A stretch of DNA of 64,000 nucleotides from Corynespora cassiicola (lineage: Eukaryota; Ascomycota; Dothideomycetes; Pleosporales; Corynesporascaceae). Position numbers and translations under genes: made by a program. The DNA lies in the NCBI GenBank assembly GCA_022059125.1, contig JAEUWY010000001.1:1364001-1428000 (forward strand), given 5' to 3'. The notes beneath the pieces are model-generated. The model saw only the letters and a program-made list of their open reading frames with translations, had not been told where the DNA came from and did no database searches. This document shows, piece by piece, positions 22,306-33,798 of the stretch. Position 1 is the first letter of the stretch. Every line of letters starts with the position of its first letter.

Positions 22306-23475
22306 ATGGCCGCCCGCGCGCAGAGCTATGACTTCTGCACCCTCGGCATGTTCATCATAGGTACACCTACCTGGCCTGCCGCCGCCCGCCCCCCACCGCT
22401 GCTCAACATGTCCCAGACGAGATCGAGTTCCCACCGCCCAAGCCGCCCGTGAGGGACATCTTGGGTGGCGCCGGCTCCTACTCCGCCCTGGGCGCCCGCA
22501 TCTTTTCTCCGCCCCCACACTCCAAGGGCGTCGGCTGGATCGTCGACCGTGGCTCCGACTTCCCGTCCGAACTGCTGGACAGCATCGCCCACTGGGACAC
22601 GGGTGTCTTGATCCGCCACACCCCTGACCGGCTGACGACGCGAGGCTGGAATGGCTACGGCGAACACGAGCATAGAGGTGTGTCTCAGCCGGTGCCGTCG
22701 TATGCTGCCACCCTCCTGACCTTGTGCAGCGTTCCGTTACACCACCCCAAAACTGCGTCTCGATCATGAGGCCCTGGCTGGAACCCCACTGCTGTGGTCC
22801 AAGTCTTTCCACCTCATCTGCTCTCCCAAGCGCTGCATTGACCTCGTCGATAACATTCTTGCATTGCGTAATCAATCTGGCGGTATGCAGTCCCAGCCGC
22901 GCCCTCTCTTCGTGTGGGAGCCCGTCCCCGATCTCTGTACCCCGGAGGAGCTTGCAAACTGTTTGGAAGCGCTAAAGTGCATCGATGTCGTCAGTCCCAA
23001 CCACTCGGAACTTGGCAGCTTCTTTGGCAAAGACTGCAATTCCGAGAACCACGTCAACTTTCGCTTGATTGAGCAGCTGTGCGGCCAGTGGCTGCAGAGT
23101 GGCATCGGTCCGGACGGCCAGGGCGGCATCGTGGTTCGCTCTGGCAAGGACGGATGCCTCGTTGCCCGCCCCGGCTTCCAGAAATGGCTACCTGCCTATC
23201 ACCAGTCAGCAGACAAGGTCGTCGACCCCACCGGCGGAGGCAACGGATTTCTAGGGGGACTGGCTATTGGGTTAGTCAGAGCGGGCGCTGCGCCGGGGGT
23301 GGAGCACCTTGCCGAAGCGGCAGCGTGGGGCTCCATTGCGGCGAGCTTTGCAATTGAACAGGTCGGAATGCCGGCTCTGGTCCTGTCTCCAGAGGGCGAG
23401 ATGTGGAACGGGGTGCGCGTCGAGGATAGACTCTTAGAATTCAAACATAGGCTGGATAGTTATGTACAGCCTTAG
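22306..23475 (+). CDS. MAK32-like PfkB-family carbohydrate kinase
   Basis: Exons 22306-22360, 22417-22677 and 22730-23475 (introns 56 and 52 bp) give 353 aa. The N-terminus YDFCTLGMFIIDEI and the glycine pair in DILGGAGSYSALGAR form the substrate-side motif of ribokinase-type enzymes. DPTGGGNGFLGG near the C-terminus corresponds to the PfkB signature 2, where the usual DTxGAGD catalytic Asp is replaced by Asn. This replacement is typical of Mak32-like proteins and casts doubt on standard sugar kinase activity. Yeast Mak32 is needed for stability of the L-A virus toxin-encoding satellite by an unknown mechanism. Frame and splice fits are good throughout. Confidence 0.88.
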
Positions 23476-23535
23476 CGTGTTCCCAGCAAACACCTTAAGG
23501 ACCCCGCTATCGAATCTCCCCGATGCTGTGCCCGT

Positions 23536-23911
23536 CTATTTCTCCGCCTCCTTCAACTTGCTCTCGTGCTCAATGATTTGTTTGCTCCAGCTGTGTCACG
23601 GTTAGCCCCTGTCCTCGGGTCGCCGGCGTGGGAGGAGCTGGCTCGTACTTTCGGCTGGGGAAGAACCTGTGCGGCTCGGGCATCTTGTCACGGTATTCGC
23701 GGTTGGCGCTGAGGGTCCATGCCAATCCGGCGACGCTGGCAACGGCGAGGCCCACGACGGCCGTGTTGGCCTTCCAGTTTGCGGGCTGCGAATACCAACC
23801 ACCGGCTGGCGACCAGACGTGCTTGGGGTACCTGCGAGAGGGGCGGGTCAAAAGGGTATGCGGCGGGCCATTGGGGGCGTCTTCTTACGGGATCTTTCCT
23901 CCTCCGCCCAT
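23536..23911 (-). CDS. Small conserved single-pass membrane protein (86 aa, three exons), probably mitochondrial
   Basis: Exons 23889-23911, 23649-23831 and 23536-23590 join across introns of 57 and 58 bp, both with good GT, CTAAC-like and CAG signals. The protein begins MGGGGKIPYPKHVWSPAGGWY, has one hydrophobic helix at about 31-48, then a charged tail with NWSKQIIEHE. The compact tryptophan-rich start and the size resemble accessory subunits of respiratory complexes, but I cannot assign one. It diverges over 221 bp from the mitochondrial ribosomal protein gene, which supports a mitochondrial role by context only. Confidence 0.75.
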
Positions 23912-24132
23912 GGTGAAGTGTGGTTGTGCGGGTATAATTGGGTGTCTCTGGAGCTTGCAGCGATGAGGTTGAGCGCGAGTGAGGTGCACGGCTGCTGACT
24001 AACTAGCGCCGTCCGGGCCAGAAATTTTGGAGGTCGCGATCATGAGCTCCAGGAGACACACGACCCCAATTGCAGCCTCCCCTTCGTGGCCTTCTTTTAA
24101 TCCTCTCTCTTCCCTCGATACCGACAGTTTTA
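23912..24132. promoter_or_regulatory. Short bidirectional promoter between small membrane protein and mL44
   Basis: Only 221 bp separates the two start codons, so the two genes very likely share regulatory sequence. No TATA box is obvious, and the mL44 side is pyrimidine-rich. Confidence 0.5.
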
Positions 24133-25365
24133 ATGAAGAGGTTACGCATATCACGATGCGCCACTCAATTGCTGGCCACGCCCGCGCCGCGCCGCCCGAC
24201 GTGTCCCCATGCTGCAGCCCTCACCACCAACTTCACAACTCATAGCCACCGGATACAATCGCGGTTCCAGACGACGCATGCTATTCCTCATGAGAATGAA
24301 GCTGAATTGGAGGTGGAGGTCGATGAATCTGTAGCAACACCCGCAGCAAACCCCCGGCCTGCCTCGCGGAAGAGGACGCCCCTCGAGACCATCCCATCCC
24401 CGTTCCCAAACGTCGCCTCGCGATCGACCAAACTATCCGCCCTCAGAAGTCGTCTGTCCCTCCCACCCCGCTTTCCCCTCGAGACCCTTGCCCGGACCCT
24501 CGTGCACCCTTCCGCAGACCCCAATCCCGCCTTCAACAATGCCTCTCTATCTATCCTCGGAGGCAATCTCTTGGGCTACTACACCTCCGAGCATCTGCTC
24601 TGCAACTATCCTCGTCTGCCCATGGATGTTGTATTCGCCGCTCAGTACGCATATGTCGGGCCCAAAGCACTAGCCACCATCGCCAGCGAATGGGGTATTG
24701 AGGCCGCAGCTGAGCCCGGAGGTGAAGTCGACCCTGGACTACTTCAGTTCAAGAGGATAGCGTCTGGAGAGGGACTCCCGCGGGCACTGAACCGGCAGGC
24801 TCCGTGGAAGTGGAACGTGACCACCACGCACAAGATTGTCGCAACTGACGAGTTTGGCTCTACAAATGCACCTCCCAGCCCGCATTCGCTGCAGCGCACC
24901 CCCGTGCCCATGGAGGAGGCCGCGCAGTCTTTCGTCCGCGCCCTCATCGGATCTCTCCACCTCCACCTCGGAGCGCCTCTCGTGAAGCGCTTCTTCCGCG
25001 ATCACTTCCTTTCCCGACACCTCGACATCAGCTCCCTCTTCGACTTCCGAACCCCCACCCGCGATCTCTCCCGCCTGTGTGCACGTGAAGGCTTCGAAGC
25101 CCCTGTCGCACGCCTCATCTCAGAGACGGGACGACTGAGTAGACACCCGGTCTTTGTAGTCGGCGTGTACAGCGGCAAAGACAAGCTCGGCGAGGGTGCC
25201 GGTAGCTCGTTGGACGAGGCCAGGGTCCGCGCAGCAGCCGCGGCCCTCAAGTCATGGTACCTCTACCACCCTGTGGAGGTCACGGTGCCCAGCAGCACCG
25301 AAGGAAAGGCCGATGCTACCAATTGGCGACCCAACCTCATCGATTGCGGTGAGGTCATTGTGTAA
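24133..25365 (+). CDS. MRPL3: Mitochondrial large ribosomal subunit protein mL44
   Basis: Intronless, 410 aa. I chose the ATG at 24133; upstream only a TTG is in frame. The N-terminus is rich in Arg, Ser and Thr with few acidic residues, as in a mitochondrial presequence. An RNase III-like fold follows, starting at FPLETLARTLVHPS and including LGGNLLGYYTSEHL, where family catalytic acidic residues are missing as expected of the structural homologue. A double-stranded RNA-binding-type domain at the C-terminus contains VGVYSGKDKLGEGAGSSLDEA. It corresponds to yeast Mrpl3 in the mitochondrial ribosome. It forms a head-to-head pair with the small membrane protein gene. Confidence 0.92.
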   Translation: MKRLRISRCATQLLATPAPRRPTCPHAAALTTNFTTHSHRIQSRFQTTHAIPHENEAELEVEVDESVATPAANPRPASRKRTPLETIPSPFPNVASRSTKLSALRSRLSLPPRFPLETLARTLVHPSADPNPAFNNASLSILGGNLLGYYTSEHLLCNYPRLPMDVVFAAQYAYVGPKALATIASEWGIEAAAEPGGEVDPGLLQFKRIASGEGLPRALNRQAPWKWNVTTTHKIVATDEFGSTNAPPSPHSLQRTPVPMEEAAQSFVRALIGSLHLHLGAPLVKRFFRDHFLSRHLDISSLFDFRTPTRDLSRLCAREGFEAPVARLISETGRLSRHPVFVVGVYSGKDKLGEGAGSSLDEARVRAAAAALKSWYLYHPVEVTVPSSTEGKADATNWRPNLIDCGEVIV

Positions 25366-27508
25366 GAATATCAAATCAAAGGAGAGCGTCATCTAGAAAA
25401 CCACCATTGTAAAGAACCACCACTTTTGGGATTCATTGGTCTATTTGCAATTCATACGTACCCCATGTCCTGGGCCGGGCGGATCGGATCGGAGCGGAGC
25501 GTTGCATTCCTCTTCGCAAATGTATTTTTTTTCTGCTTCTTTTTGGGGATGGGAAAAAAAAGCAATGGCTGTGTAGATGAAGTCGGGGAGCAGAGGGGGA
25601 GAAGGAGGGTCGCTGAGGGCGGAGGCTGCCATATCTGTCGGAATAGAGTCCCCCGTCGGGCTCGTGTATCATATCCAAATGTCACCATATTAGGAATACC
25701 ATGTGGGATCGCATGCATGTAGAGTACAGTAGCAAATTCAGTGTATCATGTTGTCAGCTGTGCTTGCGTCTGCTCGCAGGGAGGGGCTACGTGGTAGAGG
25801 GGAGATGCGGTCTGCGGCCTAGGCCCTCGGACTGGGGGAGTGAGTGAGTTGGAGGCATGGCGGGGAGGGGTGCGAGCGTAATGCTGTCCAGCACATGCGC
25901 TGTGCTGTGCTGGTCCCATCCGATGCCAGCGTGAACGAGATCACCACCCCACACCCACACCCACCCACACCCACACACCCACGGCGCGGTGAACACGTCC
26001 ACGGCCGGAAAAGAAAACAAGACTGCACGTGCTGGACCTCACGGCCACGGACCTGGCGCTGCATCTTCCCCCAAAGCTCGATCAGCAGATCCAACCTCCA
26101 CCTCGTCACCGTTCTACGCATACGTACGCACGTACACGCTCATCCCACCCACGGACTCTCCCCCCCCCCCCGGACTTGCAACCCAACGCAGAACAAAACT
26201 CCTAACCCGCACCTCCACACAGCGTGGCAAACACACATTAATCTCCATCTCCATGGCCATTCCGCATCCCAAAGAACCTCCGCCAGGCTATACACATCCG
26301 TCTCACCCTCCCCTCCCAAGCACGCGCCCCAGGTAGTCTCCAAAAACAGAGTACGAGCATTGCTGACATGACGTCTCACGCCGCGAATTCCGCCCGCGCG
26401 TGGGTTGCAAAGTCCGCGCGCAGCCCACTTTCAGGCCAGCCCGTCGGCCGCCCGGCCAGCGTACTCCGTCGCGCGCGCAGTCCGGCGTGTTGGATGCTCG
26501 CGAGCTTCGAGTCGTGCAACGAGGGACCGAGGTGGGAAAGGGGAGGGCTGGCGGGTCACGGAGATGGCTAGAGACAAGCGTGCGAATTGCCAGAGTTTGA
26601 TTTTGTTGCAAAGGAGCGGAGTTGAAATTTGAGAGACGACGGACGGATATGGTAGGTAGGTATGTATGTATGTAGTAAGCAAAAAGTTGACGGGAAAATC
26701 GGCACTGGGAGCAGCACAAAATAACGATACTCAAGATGGAGAAGAACCCTTACAACCAGAAAAACTAAGATAAAATTTGCCATCTGTGGAACAGCAGAAA
26801 AAGACAAAGATGTTGCTAAATAGATGATGAAGAAAAATCATACACGTCTTCCAAACGCCCAATAGAAAAAATATCCCCAATTCTCACCTCCCGTCTTCCC
26901 ATTTCGCCGTTGAAATGTGTAAATTCGCGTATAGTGGGTGTTTGAGTATAAAGCTATGATTCTGCAAAGCAAAAGAAGAAAGAAAGAAAAACCAAGGCAT
27001 CAAAGCCAAGAAAAATGACAAGGCCATAAGGCTACGAGGCTGACTGAAACTGCTACCAAGGCCACAAGCCGCCAAGGCACAAAGAACACGCTCCCAAGGC
27101 ATATGAAAATCCCCTAGATCCCTCCTCTTGATGCGTCATAAACATGCTAAACGCTGCAGTTAATAAAAAAGGAACACATGCGTCTGGAATCTGGGAATGG
27201 GGGTATCAGAGGGCCGACCCAGGACCGTATATGGAAATGCAAGGAAGCCTGGCGAGGAATTTGGCGTCGTCGTCGTTTGCTGTTAGGGAAAAGAAGATGG
27301 GACGGAAAAGGAAAGAGAAGAAAAATCTCGCGCGCTCCCGGTATCGTCCGTAAAAATCTTCCGTTCCGTTTCGATTTCTCCCGCTTTGCCGTTGTTCAGT
27401 TTCAACGGTTCTCGTCCGGAATGCATCTCTGCCGGTATGCGATGCACACTGCACGTTTCGCCAAGTATCAGATCCCGTATCAGCCATTTTTTGACAGCCA
27501 TGGATCGT
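25366..27508. other. Long gap with simple-sequence tracts
   Basis: 2.1 kb between the mL44 and pseudokinase 3' ends. It holds a CACACCCAC-type repeat at about 25943-25982, a poly-C tract at about 26160-26172 and purine-rich stretches. No open frame shows domain or splice support. It may contain long 3' UTRs. Confidence 0.45.
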
Positions 27509-29455
27509 TCACCAGCCTGAAGCTTGTTCAAATCGTCTCGGCTGTTGCTGCTGGAAGTAACCGTCAAATACGCTTAGCTCTGGCTTTTGTGGCGCATTGC
27601 CATTATTGCCGGGCGCGCCGTTGCTATTAGCGAAGCCAAGTGCCGCTGCTGCTTGCCCGCTGTAGCCACCTCCGTCCAGGCTCCTCCTGCGAACACCGGT
27701 GGTTTTTGCTTCTCCTTGGTGCCGAAGGGCCGCCATCTTGATCCTCTCCTTGGGTTTGGGTAGGAGCATTTTTTCAGTCACTTGGAGCCAGTCAGCCTCT
27801 GCCTTCAACTGCCGTAGTTTACGCCCTGATCCGATGATTCCGTTCCGCAGTCCCGAAGTGGTTGTTGCATGAAGGCGGGTACGCCATCCTGCAACGCGAT
27901 CGAGGTGTGCATGGAAAGACGCGTCCTGGGATGAGCCAGCTCGGTACTGAGTGAAGATGGACAGGGATTGGTTTTGGGCCACGGTCAGCATGGAAAGGAA
28001 CACGCAGCCAAGTGAGAATACATCTGCCGGCCTTTTCCCGCGTGAAACGATTGCCTCAGGCGCCGCATAAACGTACGATTGATCCTGAATGTACGTATTC
28101 AACTGATCCAGGCGCTGGGAAGAGGGCACGGTAGGGCTGAAACTGTCGCTGGTCTGACCAATGTCGAATGGAGCAAAATAGATCCTCGCCCCGTCAATCA
28201 ATATCTTGCGCGGTCTGATACTGCGATGGCATATGGACTGCGAATGCAAGAAATCAAGCGCATGGGCAAGGTCATACATCCAATCTAGAAGAATCTTGGG
28301 GCGGTTCGCATCGGCCGGGAGATTCATGTAATCATCGAGCGAGTATTGGGCCCTTTCTGTGACAATGCCAATGTGGTTTGGCTGTGCGTATGAGCAGACC
28401 AGCTTCGCTACGTTCTTGTGCTCGATCTGCTTGTATTTGTTAATCTGTTCCAGGATGCTGGACTTTTGTGAAGCTCGCGTGATGACCAGCCGCTTGCGGA
28501 CAAGGACGCGGTCATCATTGCTGCCCAGTACGCGGACGCGATCGACGCTTTTTTCAGCGCTTCTCGAAGTCCTAATGAGGCCAGCATGTTCCAGTGGAAC
28601 TCCTTCACGAGCAGCAAAATCGACGTGGACGCCGGTCAAAGGAAGTTCCTTGCACGTGGCCCGCCACTGCTCCCGCACGACTTTGCGGGCATCTGACACA
28701 ATGCCCAGGAGGCGATCCTCGGTGAATGGCAGGTGCTCATCCCTAAGATCGAAGAAGGCAGCTTGGCGCCAGGATGCCACATCGTCGCAGACTACAAGCA
28801 GAATGGCAAGTCTGGGGTTTGACAGCGTCCACTGCCAAATCTTCTTCACCAAGCCCGCGTCCCACCCCTGCCTTCGGCAATGCTCAAGAAACCATCCAGA
28901 CAGCGATTGCCCTTGGGACGAGAGTAAAGAGGTGTTGATGAAGCCATTGACCAAGGGTGTCACGGGAGCCACGGGAGCCACGCTCTGACGGTATGGATTT
29001 GGGGAGCCAGGGAAGTTGACCGGAGAGGCCGGGTAGTCGACAGACCTGAAGGACTCTCCCGTCGACGAAGGGGGCGGGGACATTGGGACAAATCCTGCTG
29101 TATTGATGGGCCTCATAGGCTGGGGGGCCACGGGCGTAGTGGACCGAGGCGTGTACTGCGGGGTACGATTCGGGCTATCTTTCGGCGAAGAATTTGGAGA
29201 TTGGGCAGAATAGTTTGAGTTGGGGCTGGACATGACGTTGGACCAGGGATTGTTGGAAGTGGTTGGTGTTGCACTCCGGCTGTTGCACGAGGAGACCGAG
29301 GAAGCCGTGGGAGAGGAGGGCCCGCGTCCGGCATACCAGGTGGGCTCCTCGTGCAGGTTCACCATTGATATGGTGTGCTGGAGGTTGTACTGCGGCTTGG
29401 GAGGGGGATAGTCGGAGGCGGGGGAGCGCCAGGGCGAGTTTGAGTTGTGCTGCAT
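27509..29455 (-). CDS. Protein kinase-like pseudokinase with long disordered N-terminus
   Basis: Intronless, 648 aa from the ATG at 29455. The first 180 residues are Ser/Pro/Asn-rich and probably disordered. Around 215-250 comes a helical segment (WFLEHCRRQGWDAGLVKKIW). From about residue 300 a kinase-like fold is visible, with a VLVRKRLVI strand where the ATP lysine would sit. The catalytic loop reads CHRSIRPRKIL, so the HRD aspartate is Ser and the asparagine is Lys. The DFG region reads APFDIG. The later APE (YAAPEAI) and SLGCVFLSML helix are kept. These substitutions predict loss of catalysis, leaving scaffold or allosteric roles. The C-terminus is Gln-rich. I do not know a characterised orthologue. 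Confidence 0.85.
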   Translation of the reverse strand: MQHNSNSPWRSPASDYPPPKPQYNLQHTISMVNLHEEPTWYAGRGPSSPTASSVSSCNSRSATPTTSNNPWSNVMSSPNSNYSAQSPNSSPKDSPNRTPQYTPRSTTPVAPQPMRPINTAGFVPMSPPPSSTGESFRSVDYPASPVNFPGSPNPYRQSVAPVAPVTPLVNGFINTSLLSSQGQSLSGWFLEHCRRQGWDAGLVKKIWQWTLSNPRLAILLVVCDDVASWRQAAFFDLRDEHLPFTEDRLLGIVSDARKVVREQWRATCKELPLTGVHVDFAAREGVPLEHAGLIRTSRSAEKSVDRVRVLGSNDDRVLVRKRLVITRASQKSSILEQINKYKQIEHKNVAKLVCSYAQPNHIGIVTERAQYSLDDYMNLPADANRPKILLDWMYDLAHALDFLHSQSICHRSIRPRKILIDGARIYFAPFDIGQTSDSFSPTVPSSQRLDQLNTYIQDQSYVYAAPEAIVSRGKRPADVFSLGCVFLSMLTVAQNQSLSIFTQYRAGSSQDASFHAHLDRVAGWRTRLHATTTSGLRNGIIGSGRKLRQLKAEADWLQVTEKMLLPKPKERIKMAALRHQGEAKTTGVRRRSLDGGGYSGQAAAALGFANSNGAPGNNGNAPQKPELSVFDGYFQQQQPRRFEQASGW

Positions 29456-31738
29456 GGCTGCAATCAGAGCAACGGGAATACGGGTCAATGAACGGCAGAG
29501 TCGATGGCGTAAGAACGCGGAAGCTCAGATGCAGAGGTCGAAGTAGCAGGTGTTATTGGGCAGTTGGGGCCCAAGCAAAGCACAAAAAAGCAAAAAGGGC
29601 ATATCAGCATAGATGAGGGGAAGCGTGGGATATGGCAAGTGAAGGGGAGGAGACGGGGCTAGGAGCATCAGTCCATAATAGAAGTACTGGGAGCGGACCC
29701 AGGGCAGGCTCGACGCGTCCCGATGTCCTGTCGGGCAGGGCAAGGCTATCTGGAGAGGCTGCACGAGGGCTTTTGATGTGCTGGCAATTACTCGACTGCA
29801 TTCCGAGCCCCATTAGTAGAGGGTGACAATATATGCCCTCAGGTCGCGGGCGTTGGGCGAATGCAGATAGGGCACGAGTGCACCCTTGCGGGTTAGTTTG
29901 CTGCAGGCGAACGTGGCCAGCTCAGAGTCGCCTCTTTCACGAAAGGATGGGCTCCGCATATGTTCGCAGCCAGCGGCTGTCAGCAGCGCGTCGTGTGGTG
30001 CCAGATCATCTGGATCATCTGGTATTTGAGCGCGCGAGCCGTCCCGAACGAGCCCAGGCGCGGCCGGGGCGGTCCTCATTCGCAGGGCGGCCGAGGGCAG
30101 GCGTGTCACGACGCTGCGCGCCGGCCGGCAGCACGCAGGCGTGGCCGGGCAGCCCGCTGGGCAAAGTATCCTCCAGAGCCCACGGCGGATGGCGGCGATG
30201 GCGGCGATGACGGGCAGGTCGGCCATGCGGTGTCGACAAGTAGGGCTGGCAGGGCCCCCGGGGCAGCTGGGGCGGCAGGGAGGGCGACACGATGGTGTTG
30301 AGCTGTGTCACCTGCCCTCACCGTCATTCCTGGGCAGCGACGGCGACGTTGGCCCTGCCCAAACGTCAGCCACCGGCGACGTTGGCCCTGCCCAAACGTC
30401 AGCCACCGGCGCCGGAGGAACGTGGCGCCGCCGCCGTCCGGAACTGCTGGCTTGGCCTGCGGGTACGCGCCAGCATGGCTAGCCCGGCCAGCATCCTTCG
30501 CCCTCCACCGCCAGCATTGCCCGCGCCGCCAGCATCGCCAGCATCGCCGTCGCAGGCCCGCCCCGGCTCCAGTCTTTAGCTTCTGTCAGGCCTGTCGCGC
30601 CCTGCCTGCCCTGCCTGCCCTGCCCGCGTCGTTCGTGCCTGGGGCCTTGGGCCGCACCGCTGCCCTCGGACTGCGTCCAAGGTGTGCACACGCGCACCCA
30701 CACGCCCTCAACGCATCGAACCAGCGGAGTCACCTCTCCGGGCGTCTCGCCGCGTAGCTCCATCGTGTCGTCGCGTCTCGCAACAGACGGTGGCGAAAGA
30801 AGAAGAAAAAAAACACCAAAAAGATCCGCTCTCCGCCCTCCGTTCCATCTCATCCCTCCCCATCTCCGTCATGGAGATTGCTCGTAGGCTGCCGGACATT
30901 TTCATCTCTGCGCGTCAGTCCGCCCGCGAGGCGTTCGCTCCCAGCCAGCAGCCTCGTCCGCGGCCATTGGCCCCATGGCAGGATGAAACCGCGCCGCCGG
31001 CGGAGGCTCGGCGGAGGCACCCGCAGCTGCGCCCTCAGTGGCTCGCCAGCGGCCCTCGGGTGGCCCTCGAGTGGCATTCGAGTGGCTCCCTAGCCGAGTC
31101 ACGGGCCCTCGTGAAGCGCCCCAAGTCTCGTCTGTGCGCCTAAATCTCCAGACTTCAACACCAATTGTCTCAAGGGGTCCAGCATCGTCATGCCTGCTCC
31201 GTCTCCACACTCGCATCCTGCCCCCTCGACCTGCCCTCCCGTTGGTCCACGGCGGCTGCGCTAGCCCTCTAGGCCTCCTGTTACCAATTCAAGCTTACCC
31301 TTAGCCGCATCCAGTCGCCATGCATGATGATATGTCCGCCACCCGTCTCAGCGTCAATCACTGCAGGTCTCAACTGCGCATGGTATCTACCACGCGGCTC
31401 TTGTGGTCTTGACATCCTGGCCCGCTCACACCATTGCGAACCCACCGACGGACTTCCTGAAGTGCGGTGTCGTGAGCCCACTTTCCTTCTGGCCACAGCC
31501 ACTTTTCTTAACTCCCTGGCACCCAGGTTTTTAGTTCCATGACTCCCATGCAGAGCCGGTTTCTCGTGAGCCGTCAGTGACTTCTAACCTCTTCGCTCTT
31601 TGTTTCTTGCTTGTTCCCTTCTCACCACCCTCTTTTTTTTCTCGATTGCTGCTGTGCAGCCTGGCCATCCTCTCCCTCCTTCCCGTTACTCGTCTTTAAT
31701 ACAGCAGGGCTAACTAATATCGCTTCCCTTCTTTCGAC
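29456..31738. other. Long GC-rich gap
   Basis: 2.3 kb between the divergent pseudokinase and membrane glycoprotein genes. Many overlapping open frames in all frames reflect GC richness rather than genes. It contains a perfect 33-bp tandem duplication and, towards 31.6-31.7 kb, a pyrimidine-rich stretch typical of a core promoter. Confidence 0.45.
30341..30406. repeat. Perfect 33-bp tandem duplication
   Basis: Two identical copies of a unit beginning CGGCGACGTTGGCCCTGCCC sit head to tail at 30341-30373 and 30374-30406, followed by the first five bases of a third copy. No coding frame is linked to it. Identical copies suggest a recent duplication. Confidence 0.9.
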
Positions 31739-32789
31739 ATGTTATTCCACTCGGCCCTCCTGGGCGGTCTCCTCCTATCCGGTTCCGTGTCCGCCAAGCC
31801 CAACCGTCAAGTGGACGCGCGCCTCGAGCGTAGTGAGGATGTGGAGGATGTGCTTCGACGCGATGCCGAGATGGTAGCAACCCTCACCCGACGACAAGAC
31901 GCCAACCCCGCCGCACCCGCTCCCCAAATCTCGACAACACCACAATCAGGCGACGCTGCCTTGGCTGACCTGGCCAAGTGGGAGGAGGACACGCGAGCTG
32001 CCTGCGGCACCGCGCTCAGGACGTTGAACGGACAAGCATCGAATCCAACTGGACTGGCCGTGTGCTACAACTTACCCTTTCTCGACAATCAGACGGGCGT
32101 GTTCCAGGCCGAGCTGCGCATGTACAACATCTCTGCGCCCATAGATCCATGGGCTGGCGTTACCGCTGGCGAAGTCAGCATGACTCTCTCTTACCTTGGT
32201 GCTACAGTGCAATCCATGAACGCGTCCACGAAGCGTGACGTTGGCTACCCGCCCATTAGGGATGGCATGTTGGTTGAAAGGCAGGCCCAGAATGACGGAC
32301 AGTTGAAGGTCCTAAACTACGTTGGCAAGATCAACGACAATTTGATGGGCAGCGCAATGACTGAGTAAGTATAGTCCATCTATTTTGATACAGCTACAAT
32401 AGCTAACCACTTGCAGGGAAACTCTCCAGCCACTTTTGGTCCCACAGATTGAGCTGACTGCTAGAAACCCCCGGACGAACCAAGATGTCAGTGCTACTCT
32501 TTCGTCTCAGGAAGCATCATTCGTCAACGGTGTATTTGCCAAGCAGGCCGACAGGACCATCGATGCTGCTGCTGCCACGTCTGCTTCCGCTGCAGCGGCT
32601 GCCGTATCCGAGTTCGTCCTGCCCGGAACCGTCTTGGCCTTCTTCCCCACCGGTCTTGTTGTCACCTGTGTCTGGACCGCAGGCTTCATCATGGCCGTCG
32701 GTCTCGGAACCATGGGCCGGATACAATTCCGTGACCAGTACAGGAGGCGTGTGAGAGCTGAGCTCTCTAGGGGCGTGCGAACCATCTAA
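31739..32789 (+). CDS. Secreted or membrane glycoprotein of unknown function (332 aa, two exons)
   Basis: Exons 31739-32364 and 32417-32789 are joined across a 52-bp intron (GTAAGT, CTAAC, TTGCAG). A signal peptide (LFHSALLGGLLLSGSVSA) leads into a region with dibasic pairs, including RR at residues 40-41 and 51-52, that could be processed by Kex2. N-glycosylation sequons NQT, NIS and NAS follow. Near the C-terminus a long hydrophobic helix (about 290-315) precedes a basic RDQYRRRVRAE tail, giving type I topology. An alanine-rich stretch lies just before the helix. No known domain was recognised. Confidence 0.8.
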
Positions 32790-33798
32790 GCGAAGTGATT
32801 CCCTTTTTCCCGTTCTAATAATTTCCTTTTGTTGCGATTTCTAGACGAGCTATGGGGTCAGGACTTAAAGGAGCCGCTCTTTTGCAATCTTCTCTTCTCA
32901 CATACCACAACTGTACATAATACCTTTTCTTTACACTCAACATCCTGGTGATGGAATTTTTTTCGGAACCTGATGACGACACACGACGGAGATTTGGGAG
33001 GGGGAGATATCATGTGGTTTGGGGGCCAGAAAGTTATTTTCTTTTTCCGACGACGGACACAACGGCAGACGGGAAAGAAAATAACGGCGCCAGATACCTA
33101 CTACAGAAAATAGAAACCACCCAATAAACATCAGGAAAAAAAAAGAAGCCACGATGCAGTACCTTTTTTTTAAAAAAAAATTCAGTGACTCGTCGGCTGC
33201 CATGCTCAGTCTCTCTCATTGGGCCCCTTTACAACTAGAACGATTACGTGCATCGCACCACCCGCTCCGGCACTTTGGTAGGCTTGCGACGCCACCCGGA
33301 CCTTTTTTTGCGTTGCGTGCGTGCGTGGCCTGCGCTGCGTGCAGCTCACCTGTATTGGGGGCGGTGCGGAGTGCGTGCGTCAGAGTCCGCTCGCCCATGC
33401 AAGGGCCTCGGATCCGGTAGCGCGGGCACGTGACCGCGCCCATCCGTCATACCTAGACACACCTAGTTAACCCGCCCTGGGGCGCTTACCTAAGGTCATC
33501 CAGGTACGGCTGCTGTGCCAGAGCCTAGGCGCCGCGTGTACCCGCTGACTACCGGGCGGGATGCTATTGGATGGATAGCGAGCGGGCGTGCGTGCATGCG
33601 GATACGGGGTGCGGTGCGCCCTTTGGATGATTGCTTTGTGGATTGTGTTCGTTGCTCGGCTGTTGAGTCACGGGCGGCTGAGCGGTTGAGTCATATAGAA
33701 GGGGGTATATAGAGGCGTTGAAGCTGTGCGTGGGAGTTTGTAATTCGACATCTCTCGTTTTTTTTTTTGTCTTGTCCACGGGCGCCTTTTGTTGAGTC
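32790..33798. other. Gap: no gene seen
   Basis: 1 kb between tandem genes. A and T homopolymer runs around 33137-33182 and a T-run at about 33759-33768 lie near the downstream start. No coding or RNA gene support. Confidence 0.4.

Noticed and set aside
29813..31143. Many overlapping open frames on both strands
   Set aside because: GC-rich composition keeps all frames open; none has a domain, splice signal or good start.
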